The notes under the pieces were generated by a model. The model had not been told where the DNA came from and searched no databases. It saw only the letters and a program-made list of their open reading frames with translations. From NCBI GenBank assembly GCA_024809215.1, contig JANUBW010000001.1, positions 806,001-870,000 on the forward strand: a stretch of 64,000 nucleotides of DNA. Reading direction: 5' to 3'. The translations under genes and the position numbers were made by a program. The first letter of the stretch is position 1. Every line of letters starts with the position of its first letter. Shown here piece after piece: positions 36,327-43,838 of this stretch. Source of the DNA: Niastella sp. OAS944 (GTDB lineage Bacteria > Bacteroidota > Bacteroidia > Chitinophagales > Chitinophagaceae).

Positions 36327-36465
36327 GGCAATCGGCAGTCGGCAATCGGCAATACTCCTGCGCGAAGTGGTAGCGAAACGGCAAACGTGAAACAAGCTCT
36401 ACCCTAGCCGCGGCCCCTGGCCCCCTCCCGACCTTCCCCCGGTTTGGGGAGGCCACTTATTAGGT
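36327..36465. repeat. Spacer with CGGCAATCGGCAGT repeats and C/G-rich hairpin
   Basis: 36327-36352 is four tandem near-copies of CGGCAATCGG. 36375-36395 has GGCAAACGTGAAAC, a word of the same family as 38905-39060 and 61665-61796. 36415-36460 has a C-rich/G-rich dyad (CCCCCTCCCG ... GGGGAGGCC), related to 33848-33888. No gene is visible. The block lies between the sppA 3' end and the permease start. Confidence 0.6.
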
Positions 36466-36534
36466 CAATTTTTCTTTATCAACTTTATTAATGCTATATC
36501 CTTTTCAACTTACGCCTTCTGTTCAATTCATCCA

Positions 36535-38289
36535 CTATTCGAAGGTCATCTCAAAAGGCATTCTCGCCTGGGTAACCCCCACCATTTGTTTCACGCGTTT
36601 TATGGTTTGGTAGGTTTTCATGCCATCTTCGCCCAGCTCTTTTTGCATGGCCGATTGGGTAGCGTCTTTTTCATAACCGCCGAAGATCATTTCCAGCACA
36701 TTATGCGGTTCGGGATACTCCCTCAAACGGTAATCGCTTGTTTTAGCCATACGGGCTGCACAGGCAATGGCATCTTCAAGACCGCCCAGCCTGTCAACAA
36801 GGCCTAGTTCCAACGCGCGGGAACCGCTCCAAACACGGCCCTGCCCTATGCTATCGATGTAATTGATGTCTTTTTTACGGCCATCTGCCACTCTTCCCTT
36901 AAAGGTCATATATACAGAGTCGACACTGCTTTGTAAAAATATCCTTTGCGCGGGCGTCAATGGTTTGGTGGCATTGATCATATCGGCCTGTGACGCCGTT
37001 TTAACGCCATCGAACGTAATGCCCAGTTTGTTATTGAAGAATTTTTGCATGTTCGGCAACAGGGTGAACACGCCTATTGATCCCGTAATGGTATTGGTTT
37101 GCGCAAAAATACTATCGGCATTGCACGACAAATAATACGCACCCGAAGCAGCCACATCGCCAAAACTTACCACCACAGGTTTGTCTTTACGGGTAAGCGT
37201 AAGCTCGCGCCAAATGTTTTCGCTGGCCAGCGCGCTGCCGCCGCCCGAATTGATGCGAATGACAATGGCTTTAATATTTTTATCGAGGCGGGCCCTGCGA
37301 ATAAGATCACGATAGGTTACGCTGCCGATCATATCACGATCGCCTTTGCCATCAACAATATCGCCCTGAGCAAAAATTACAGCTATCTTGTCTTTACCAT
37401 CGCGTCTGAAATCTATTGCTTTGGCATATTTCGGTAAACCAATAAAATTGAGTTTGTCGAGTTTTACCCCACCCAGCTTTTTTGCAATTTCCTCCCGCAC
37501 TTCATCGTCGTATTTGAGCCCGTCAATGAGCCCGTATTTCACTGCGTCGGCGGCATATTGAATACGGTATTCATTGGCATATTGATGCAGTGTGGCAGTA
37601 TCGAGTTTACGCGCTTCGGCGGTTTGCTGTAATAACCGGCCATACATATCGCCAATTAAAACCGATAACTGCAGGCGGTTGGCATCGGTCATTTGTGTTT
37701 CGCGAAAAGGCTCGGTGGCGCTTTTAAACTTACCGGCATAAAAGATCTGGGGTTCTATTTCGAGCTTTTGCAATAATCCTTTTACAAAGGCAAGTTGAAT
37801 GGCATAACCGCGCCAGTCGACCCCACCTTTGGGATTGCAATAAATTTTATCGGCAATATTTCCTACTGAGTAACCACTCTGGGAAATAACATCGCCATAT
37901 GCGTATACAAATTTGCCTGATCTTTTAAAATCAATGATGGCATTGCGGATCTCCTGGCTGCTACCCCCACTGTTGGCGTTACTGGCGCATTTGATATAAA
38001 TGCCTTTCACCGCGGTATCGGTTTTAGCATATTTTATCATTCTAACAACATCGTATAATGAAGGCATATTCTCACCATCTTTGCCGGTAAACCGGGCGAG
38101 TGGATTTTCTACACCAATTTCGGGGTAATTACGCGACAGGTCAACCACCAGCACCGCCTGGCCGCCCGTTCTTTCTTTTTCTTCAGCTGTTAAACCGCCT
38201 ATAACGCCCATCAAAATGAAGAAGATAATTACACACAAAACAACCAATGCCAGAAAAGAAGCCAGGAATATTTTAAAAAAGCTCTTCAT
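36535..38289 (-). CDS. sppA: Signal peptide peptidase SppA, 67K type
   Basis: An inner-membrane serine protease of 584 residues that degrades cleaved signal peptides and membrane protein fragments, probably as a tetramer. It has an N-terminal membrane anchor (FLALVVLCVIIFFILMGVIGG), then two tandem S49 peptidase domains. The general-base Lys is Lys189 in YAGKFKSATEPF, and the nucleophile is Ser382 in GDVAASGAYYLS. These match the Lys/Ser dyad split between the two halves in the E. coli-type enzyme. The glycine-rich oxyanion region is RINSGGGSALASE. Length is that of the double-domain form. The ATG at 38287-38289 was used; a TTG two codons upstream is less likely. It is divergent from folK and preceded by a good promoter. 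Confidence 0.95.
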   Translation of the reverse strand: MKSFFKIFLASFLALVVLCVIIFFILMGVIGGLTAEEKERTGGQAVLVVDLSRNYPEIGVENPLARFTGKDGENMPSLYDVVRMIKYAKTDTAVKGIYIKCASNANSGGSSQEIRNAIIDFKRSGKFVYAYGDVISQSGYSVGNIADKIYCNPKGGVDWRGYAIQLAFVKGLLQKLEIEPQIFYAGKFKSATEPFRETQMTDANRLQLSVLIGDMYGRLLQQTAEARKLDTATLHQYANEYRIQYAADAVKYGLIDGLKYDDEVREEIAKKLGGVKLDKLNFIGLPKYAKAIDFRRDGKDKIAVIFAQGDIVDGKGDRDMIGSVTYRDLIRRARLDKNIKAIVIRINSGGGSALASENIWRELTLTRKDKPVVVSFGDVAASGAYYLSCNADSIFAQTNTITGSIGVFTLLPNMQKFFNNKLGITFDGVKTASQADMINATKPLTPAQRIFLQSSVDSVYMTFKGRVADGRKKDINYIDSIGQGRVWSGSRALELGLVDRLGGLEDAIACAARMAKTSDYRLREYPEPHNVLEMIFGGYEKDATQSAMQKELGEDGMKTYQTIKRVKQMVGVTQARMPFEMTFE

Positions 38290-38314
38290 TAACAAATTTA
38301 TTTTAAACGAAATT

Positions 38315-38345
38315 CAAAGATATTTGACCCTTCGATGGTATGCAA
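38315..38345 (-). promoter_or_regulatory. Promoter of sppA
   Basis: On the minus strand TTG (38345-38343) and TATCTTTG (38322-38315) are separated by 20 nt, matching the Bacteroidota consensus. Start of transcription is predicted near 38308, about 19 nt before the ATG. The -33 box overlaps the first codons of one possible folK start. Confidence 0.55.
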
Positions 38346-38846
38346 TATATGAATAAAGTCTTTTTACTGATAGGCGGCAATATGGGCGACCGGTTGCAAA
38401 ATCTGCACCAGGCAATTTCCCTTTTATCGGCAGCAGTTGGGCCGGTAATACAACAATCGGCGGTGTACGAAACTGCGGCATGGGGAAAAACCGACCAGCC
38501 TGCTTTTTTGAACCAGGCGCTATTATTAACGAGCCGGTTAAGCGCCCGGGAGCTAATAGTTACGGTTTTATCGGTTGAAGAAGAAATGGGCCGGCACAGA
38601 ACGGAAAAATTCGGTCCTCGGGTAATTGACATCGATATTATGTTTTATAATGAAGATGTGATAAACGAGCCGCATTTGACCATCCCACACCCGCAAATGC
38701 AGAACCGCCGTTTTGCACTGGTGCCGTTGGTTGAATTAGCGCCAGAGATGATACATCCGGTATTGGGAAAAACGCTTGAGGAATTATTGTTGGAGTGTAA
38801 GGATGAATTACCGGTTGTCAATTTTAGTAAAACGGGACTGGGTTGA
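38340..38846 (+). CDS. folK: 2-amino-4-hydroxy-6-hydroxymethyldihydropteridine pyrophosphokinase
   Basis: A cytoplasmic folate-pathway enzyme that transfers pyrophosphate from ATP to 6-hydroxymethyl-7,8-dihydropterin. It has 168 residues from the first ATG, or 165 from the ATG at 38349 (MNKVFLLIGGNMGDR), which is the more likely start. Hallmarks are LIGGNMGDR, QSAVYETAAWGKTDQPAFLNQ, VEEEMGRHRTEKFGPRVIDIDIMF (the HPPK signature with two metal-binding Asp) and IPHPQMQNRRFALVPL. The stop codon lies inside the first bases of a spacer repeat (GTTGATCAAGG). It is followed by the deoxynucleoside kinase gene, a pairing known from other Bacteroidota. Confidence 0.95.
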   Translation: MQYMNKVFLLIGGNMGDRLQNLHQAISLLSAAVGPVIQQSAVYETAAWGKTDQPAFLNQALLLTSRLSARELIVTVLSVEEEMGRHRTEKFGPRVIDIDIMFYNEDVINEPHLTIPHPQMQNRRFALVPLVELAPEMIHPVLGKTLEELLLECKDELPVVNFSKTGLG

Positions 38847-39060
38847 TCAAGGCAGTTGAAAAGTTGACGAGTTAACAAGGAAAGTGCGAGCCTCGCGAGC
38901 AGGGCTTTATTGCCGATTCACGATTCGCGATTGCGGGGAAAAATCGCGAGTCCCGAACTTCGGAAACGCTTTCACGTTTACCGTTTCACGTTTTACGATA
39001 GCGAGGCATGAAAATTCGGGTACCATTGCCGATTTACGATTGCCAATTGCCGACTTATCC
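38842..39060. repeat. Spacer with GTTGACGAGTTAAC and CACGTTTTACGAT repeat words
   Basis: 38842-38882 has AGTTGAAAAGTTGACGAG words (as at 54303 and 33775). 38905-39060 holds repeated CGATTCACGATTCGCGATTG, TCACGTTTTACGAT and GATTTACGATTGCC words (as at 36327 and 61665). No ORF, RNA or promoter can be supported. Confidence 0.6.
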
Positions 39061-39098
39061 ACCGAAACTTTGCTTTAGAAGATTTATGATCAATTACA

Positions 39099-39731
39099 AT
39101 GAAATATCACTTTATAACAATAGAAGGAAACATCGGTGCAGGTAAAACCACGCTGGCGCATTTGCTGTCGAAGCATTATAATGCCCGGTTGATACTGGAA
39201 GAATTTGCCGATAATCCTTTTCTGCCCAAATTCTATGAGAACCCGCAGCAGTATGCATTTCCGCTGGAACTGTTCTTTATGGCCGAACGCTATAAACAAC
39301 TAAAAGAACTGATCCACACCAATGATCTGTTCCAAAGCATTACCATTACCGATTATTTGTTCACCAAATGTTTGCTGTTTGCTAAAATAAATCTGCCCGA
39401 AGAAGAATACAGGTTGTATCAAAAATTGTTTGAGATCATTCATCAGCAACTGGTGCAGCCAGAACTGCTTATTTACCTGCATGCGCCGGTTGACCGCCTC
39501 CAAAAGAATATCAGGAAACGCAATCGCTCATACGAACAACAAATACCCGACGAATACCTGCTGAACATACAGCAAACCTATACGCATTACATAAAACAAC
39601 ACAACATAAAAACATTGTTTGTTGATGCCAGCAATGCCGATTTCCTCAGCAATCCCAAACACCTGCAGGTGATCATCGATGCGCTTGACCAGGAATATGA
39701 GCAGGGACAGCATTACTTTACGTTACCCTAA
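39099..39731 (+). CDS. Deoxynucleoside kinase
   Basis: A cytoplasmic salvage enzyme of 210 residues, phosphorylating a deoxynucleoside with ATP. The P-loop is GNIGAGKT (residues 10-17). The catalytic acid region is LILEEFADNPFL. LELFFMAERYKQL and the switch TITDYLFTK (DRS-like) follow, and the LID motif is KNIRKRNRSYE with the arginines expected for phosphate binding. Length and motifs fit the dCK/dGK-type family of Bacteroidota and Firmicutes; whether it prefers deoxyadenosine or deoxyguanosine cannot be told. It follows folK by 252 bp of repeat sequence, so it may have its own promoter. Confidence 0.93.
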   Translation: MKYHFITIEGNIGAGKTTLAHLLSKHYNARLILEEFADNPFLPKFYENPQQYAFPLELFFMAERYKQLKELIHTNDLFQSITITDYLFTKCLLFAKINLPEEEYRLYQKLFEIIHQQLVQPELLIYLHAPVDRLQKNIRKRNRSYEQQIPDEYLLNIQQTYTHYIKQHNIKTLFVDASNADFLSNPKHLQVIIDALDQEYEQGQHYFTLP

Positions 39732-39739
39732 AGTAAATA

Positions 39740-39823
39740 TCGAATGCCGAATTTTCAATATTGAATGTTGAAGTAAATACACTTCGACATTGGACATTCG
39801 ACATTCTACATTCAATATTCGAA
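39740..39823. repeat. Inverted degenerate repeat between convergent genes
   Basis: Words ATTGAATGTTGAAGT and ACTTCGACATTGGACATTCG form two long imperfect arms around AAATAC. The right arm contains the stop codon and last codons of the MFS gene on the other strand. It probably acts as a bidirectional terminator. Confidence 0.65.
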
Positions 39824-41068
39824 CTTCCGTAAGCTCGGCGCTTTAAACCACATCACAGTAACTACCAGCAGGGTCATGGCGCCGCCAAAGATCACCGAGG
39901 GCACAATGCCCATTAACTTGGCAGCTACACCACTTTCGAAATAGCCAATTTCATTGGAAGAGTTGATGAACATACTATTTACCGAAGATACCCTTCCCCT
40001 CATATTATCGGGGGTCTTTAATTGCAGAATGGTACCTCTTACCACAACACTAATACCATCCATTACACCGCTGCACAACAAGGCAAAAAAGGAAAGAATA
40101 TAAAGTTTAGATAAGCCGAAGGTTATAATACTTAGACCAAAGCCCGCCACCACACATAACAGTACCAGTCCCTGCTTTTTCTTCAGCGGACGGAAGGTAA
40201 GGGTGAGAATAACACTGAAAGAACCAATATCGGCCGCCGCATTCAACCAGCCAAAACCAATAGGTCCGGCATGTAAAATATCACCGGCAAAGAAGGGCAG
40301 CATGGCCACGGCGCCGCCAAACAATACGGCGAACATATCGAGCGTAATAGCGCCCAGTAATTCTTTGGTGGTAAAAACATAACGTAAACCTTCTTTCACA
40401 CTTTCCCAGGTGGCCTGGCCTTTATTGGTATGCACAATAGGTTTGCGTTCTATTTGAAATACACAAAAAGCCGCAATGGCTATGTATATCATGATCAAAA
40501 TAAATGTGCCTGTATAACCGGCATAGGCAACCAAAAAACCGGCCGAAGCATGTCCTAATACAGAAGCCGATAACCAGGTGCTTGAGCTCCAGGTAACGGC
40601 ATTGGGCAGAATATTTTTAGGCACAATTTGCGCCATTATTGAACTTGTTGCCGGACCCGAAAAAGCGCGGATAATACCTGTACAAAAAATGATGAGGTAA
40701 ACGGCATACTGAACAAAATGTTTGCCAAGGCTAAGTTCGGTATTATGTAACGTTACATACATGAGCGCCGATGAGCTCAGGAAATAGAGTAAGATGGTCC
40801 TGAACAGCAAGGTGCGCTTATCGCTTTTATCAACAACGTGACCCGAATACAAAGCCAATGAAATGGCCGGAATGGCTTCTGACAATCCGATAAATGCAAT
40901 GGCCAGCGGGTTCCTGGTGATCTCGTACATTTTCCAACCAACCACGGTGGCAATCATACGCATGGCCATAATAAAAAAGAACCGTTGAATTATGTACAGG
41001 CGAAACTCTTTTATACGAACTGCTACAAAGGGACTCGAAAGATCAGTGGTACCGGAATCAGTTGACAT
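39812..41068 (-). CDS. MFS transporter of the MFS_3 (enterobactin exporter EntS-like) group
   Basis: An inner-membrane protein of 418 residues with about 12 transmembrane helices. It has the N-terminal motif IKEFRLYIIQRFFFIMAMRMIATVVGWKMYEITRNPLAIAFIG, a loop ALYSGHVVDKSDKRTLLFRT (motif A, G-x-x-x-D-x-x-x-K/R-R) and LGHASAGFLVAYAG in the middle. The second half has a related motif, LRPLKKKQG-like, here FRPLKKKQGLVLL. The substrate is unknown; the family exports siderophores and drugs. The last three residues (FEY) and the stop codon come from the adjoining spacer repeat. A -7-like TAATTTTG (41117-41110) lies upstream. Confidence 0.9.
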   Translation of the reverse strand: MSTDSGTTDLSSPFVAVRIKEFRLYIIQRFFFIMAMRMIATVVGWKMYEITRNPLAIAFIGLSEAIPAISLALYSGHVVDKSDKRTLLFRTILLYFLSSSALMYVTLHNTELSLGKHFVQYAVYLIIFCTGIIRAFSGPATSSIMAQIVPKNILPNAVTWSSSTWLSASVLGHASAGFLVAYAGYTGTFILIMIYIAIAAFCVFQIERKPIVHTNKGQATWESVKEGLRYVFTTKELLGAITLDMFAVLFGGAVAMLPFFAGDILHAGPIGFGWLNAAADIGSFSVILTLTFRPLKKKQGLVLLCVVAGFGLSIITFGLSKLYILSFFALLCSGVMDGISVVVRGTILQLKTPDNMRGRVSSVNSMFINSSNEIGYFESGVAAKLMGIVPSVIFGGAMTLLVVTVMWFKAPSLRKFEY

Positions 41069-41377
41069 TCTATAACGATTTGATGATCTGCAAAAGGCTA
41101 AATTGAGCGCAAAATTAACAGATATTGCCTATATGTACGGCAAATGTCTAACACGCTGCTACCCGCCGGCAGATTAAATTCTAATGAAAAATTAAGATGC
41201 ACCGGTGAACTAACCCCATTTTTCAATTGTATTGGCATTAGCACTTATATAACTTAAACTTTTACATAGCAGGTTGTGGAACAATATAATCTATCACGGC
41301 GATAGAATTAATCTTTTACCACCACCGCCATGGGAATTATAAAAGTGGTAATTTCAACTTCCTGATAAATTATTACA
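41069..41377. other. Divergent spacer between the MFS gene and cysM
   Basis: The MFS side has a -7 match, TAATTTTG, on the minus strand (41110-41117). A TTTG 23 nt further upstream (41141-41144) is slightly too far for a consensus -33. On the cysM side no clear promoter is visible. No ORF or RNA gene is supported. Confidence 0.4.
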
Positions 41378-42250
41378 ATGGCAAGCATTATAGACCTGGT
41401 AGGCAATACCCCCATGGTAGAGATCAAACAGCTCAACCCAAACCCGAATGTGACCATATATGCAAAGCTCGAAGGGAATAACCCGGGCGGCAGTGTGAAA
41501 GACAGGCCGGCGTTGAATATGATCAAATCTGCACTGGAGCGGGGCGACATACAACCAGGATCAAAACTTATTGAAGCTACAAGCGGTAATACAGGTATAG
41601 CGCTGGCGATGGTGGCCAGGTTGTTCAACCTCGATATAGAACTGGTAATGCCTTCCACATCAACCCGCGAAAGAACGCTTACCATGGAAGCCTTCGGCGC
41701 CAGGGTAACGCTGCTCGATAGCATTGAAAAATGCCGCGATTATGCCGAAGAAAAAGCGGCGGCGGGTGAAGCCATAATTTTAAACCAGTTTGCGAACCCC
41801 GATAATTACAAAGCGCATTATAAAACTACAGGTCCGGAAATATGGCGCGACACCAATCAAACCATTACCCATTTTGTTAGCTCCATGGGCACTACCGGTA
41901 CCATTATGGGTTGTTCTATGTTTTTTAAAGAAAAGAACCCCGATATTCAAATTGTAGGCTGTCAGCCAACGGAAGAATCATCTATCCCCGGTATTCGCCG
42001 CTGGCCCAAGGAATATTTGCCTAAGATCTTCGATCCCAGCCGGGTAGACCGTGTCATCGATGTATCGCAACAGGATGCAACCATTACGGCCAGGCAGCTG
42101 GCAAAAGTAGAAGGCATATTTGCCGGCATGAGCAGTGGCGGCGCAGCTTCTGCTGCGTTCAGGCTGGCCAAAGAAATAAAAGAGGGCGTAATTGTGTTTA
42201 TCGTTTGCGACCGGGGCGACAGGTATTTGAGTAGTGATTTGTTTGGTTAA
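41378..42250 (+). CDS. cysM: Cysteine synthase B
   Basis: A PLP-dependent O-acetylserine sulfhydrylase of 290 residues, making cysteine from O-acetylserine and sulfide or thiosulfate in the cytoplasm. The PLP Schiff-base lysine is Lys41 in NNPGGSVKDRPA. The substrate loop is TSGNTGIALAMVA, and the phosphate cradle is SMGTTGTIMG (residues about 168-177). GIRRWPKEYLP is the CysM-specific signature, and the C-terminus is GIFAGMSSGGA followed by VFIVCDRGDRYLSSDLF. It starts at ATG 41378. Its stop overlaps the 3' end of the convergent gene by four bases. No other cysteine gene is adjacent. Confidence 0.95.
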   Translation: MASIIDLVGNTPMVEIKQLNPNPNVTIYAKLEGNNPGGSVKDRPALNMIKSALERGDIQPGSKLIEATSGNTGIALAMVARLFNLDIELVMPSTSTRERTLTMEAFGARVTLLDSIEKCRDYAEEKAAAGEAIILNQFANPDNYKAHYKTTGPEIWRDTNQTITHFVSSMGTTGTIMGCSMFFKEKNPDIQIVGCQPTEESSIPGIRRWPKEYLPKIFDPSRVDRVIDVSQQDATITARQLAKVEGIFAGMSSGGAASAAFRLAKEIKEGVIVFIVCDRGDRYLSSDLFG

Positions 42251-42717
42251 GACCCAAATGTATCTTTCTTTACTATTTCTTGAAGAATATCTCTAGCCCT
42301 TAACCGGTTAAATGACTCTTGTTGTACCGTTCTTACAAGCAACAACAATTGTTTTGAAGTCAGGTTATAGGCTATTTTTACTTTGGATAAATCAACTTTG
42401 TTTTCTTTAATAGAAATCAATAATTCATACACTGTATCTATCCTTTCTTCCTCCTCATCCAGACTTGCCATTTCGCCAAAGGAAATAACCTTTGCATGGC
42501 CATCTTTTTTTGAAACAACAAACCCTGGTGCACCAGCTAATGGCAAGCCTGTGTAATTTCCTCCATCCGGATTAAGTATCATAAAATCAAAATAATAGAA
42601 ATGGCTATATTCGGTCATTTCTCCCACCCCATACTTATAATCATCACGTGAGGAAAGGTTTCCGTTTTCCCAGTCAACAAACTTAAAGGCAATAATAGAG
42701 GCATCCCCGGGCGTCAT
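42247..42717 (-). CDS. Hypothetical protein, convergent with cysM
   Basis: A protein of 156 residues that I do not recognise with confidence. It lacks a signal peptide or membrane segments. The N-terminal half is mixed beta (IIAFKFVDWENGN, HFYYFDFMILNPDGGNYTGLPLAGAPGFVVSKKDG, AKVISFGEMASL), and the C-terminal half is helical and charged (EEEERIDTVYELLISIKENKVDL, LLLLVRTVQQESFNRLRARDILQEIV). The APGFVVSKKDG stretch faintly recalls small immunity-type or YrhB-like proteins, but this is too weak to assign. The codon usage looks like that of a real gene, the start is ATG and the coding frame is open throughout. The stop codon overlaps cysM by four bases. Confidence 0.6.
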   Translation of the reverse strand: MTPGDASIIAFKFVDWENGNLSSRDDYKYGVGEMTEYSHFYYFDFMILNPDGGNYTGLPLAGAPGFVVSKKDGHAKVISFGEMASLDEEEERIDTVYELLISIKENKVDLSKVKIAYNLTSKQLLLLVRTVQQESFNRLRARDILQEIVKKDTFGS

Positions 42718-42881
42718 TATAAAAAATCCTTATTCAATTAAAAATCGTTGTGCAGCTAACTTACAATAATCCTGTAAGAGTTTGATTAATAGGGTAAACG
42801 ATTACCGAGAGCATGGCTTGTGCAGCCCTCACTGAAATGACGCATGGTTTTTGTATATTTAGCGTAAGCCTGATTTAACCT

Positions 42882-43511
42882 ATGCAAAAATTTAAGCCGT
42901 TATTCTTTGAACTCATTTGGTTAGGCGTTATCCTCAACGCTACCGTATTGGTCGCCATCTTTGTTTTTGGCTGGACCTTCCTCGGAAATCATTTCGATAT
43001 TCGCCTGCACGAAACCTACTTTACCATTTCTTCCTGGAAAATTGTGTTGCCGCTTTTTGTGTTTTTCGCATTCTTTATTTTCCTTGTAAAAGAGATCAGA
43101 CACCAGTTCAAACGCAAGGCATCGAACATCATTATGCTCATAGCAGGTTCTATACTTATTCTGCTATTAGCCACCATCAACAAACAGGTCATCATTTCTG
43201 AAATGGTTTACTTCGGTGGCTCTTCGGTTTTCCCTTCCCTTTCGGCCATGAATGAACTTAATATGAAAAAGGCCGTTAGTCCGGCCATGCATGTAGTATC
43301 CAACTCACTTACCGTTATACAATTCTTTGTAACAATAAGTATGTTATATGTGGCATATAAAATGGGCAGGAATTATGTTGCACCGGTAGCTACAATAGAA
43401 AAGAATAACCATTCGCATGTTAACCATGCAAACAATACAATAAAGCCTAAGGCAATTCCCCAGGTAAAAAAAGAAGAAAAAATGGTTAGTAAGGCTTCTG
43501 CTACACAGTAG
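42882..43511 (+). CDS. Membrane protein with a cytochrome oxidase subunit I-like motif
   Basis: An inner-membrane protein of 209 residues with about four transmembrane segments (LFFELIWLGVILNATVLVAI, IVLPLFVFFAFFIFLV, NIIMLIAGSILILLLATI and LTVIQFFVTISMLYVAY) and a basic, low-complexity cytoplasmic tail rich in Lys, Asn and His (about 172-209). After the first helix, FDIRLHETYFTIS closely resembles the D-x-x-LHDTYFV stretch next to the heme/copper site of heme-copper oxidase subunit I, but the rest is far too short for an oxidase and lacks its other histidines. Such small proteins occur in Bacteroidota without known function. It overlaps the DUF4242 gene 3' end by 11 bp. I cannot name a role. 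Confidence 0.75.
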   Translation: MQKFKPLFFELIWLGVILNATVLVAIFVFGWTFLGNHFDIRLHETYFTISSWKIVLPLFVFFAFFIFLVKEIRHQFKRKASNIIMLIAGSILILLLATINKQVIISEMVYFGGSSVFPSLSAMNELNMKKAVSPAMHVVSNSLTVIQFFVTISMLYVAYKMGRNYVAPVATIEKNNHSHVNHANNTIKPKAIPQVKKEEKMVSKASATQ

Positions 43512-43782
43512 CTTCTGCAGTAGTAGGATCAATAATAGCTTTCACCTTACTTATTTTATCGGCAGGAAACCCGGCAGATTCTGCATGTTTTTTTATAGCA
43601 GCTTCATCGGTTGCATTATAAATACAGTAGATCTTATTATCGGTGACATAGCTGTGTATCCATTGTATTTGCGGCCCCATTTCCATTAACACATTACACG
43701 ATGTTTGGGCCGCTTCCTGTAGTTGTTCCTGGGTAAGATTACCAACATTGGGCATCTCTCTTTCGATAACGAATTTTGGCAT
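43501..43782 (-). CDS. DUF4242 / nickel-binding-like small protein
   Basis: A cytoplasmic protein of 93 residues, one ferredoxin-like alpha-beta domain. Diagnostic features are MPKFVIEREMPNVG (family: 'pxYvvER'), IQWIHSYVTDNKIYCIYNATDEAAIKKHAESAGFPADKISKV, and the terminal IDPTTAE. The DUF4242/SCO4226 group includes proteins reported to bind nickel; His and Cys candidates here are His63 or so and the CIYNA cysteine. The length is typical. Functional assignment stays uncertain. The 3' end overlaps the convergent membrane protein gene by 11 bp, and the antiporter gene starts further left on the same strand without a clear shared promoter. Confidence 0.85.
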   Translation of the reverse strand: MPKFVIEREMPNVGNLTQEQLQEAAQTSCNVLMEMGPQIQWIHSYVTDNKIYCIYNATDEAAIKKHAESAGFPADKISKVKAIIDPTTAEATV

Positions 43783-43838
43783 AGCAATTAATTTACTTTA
43801 AAGATAATCTTATTACCTACCCAAAAAAATGATACTCG

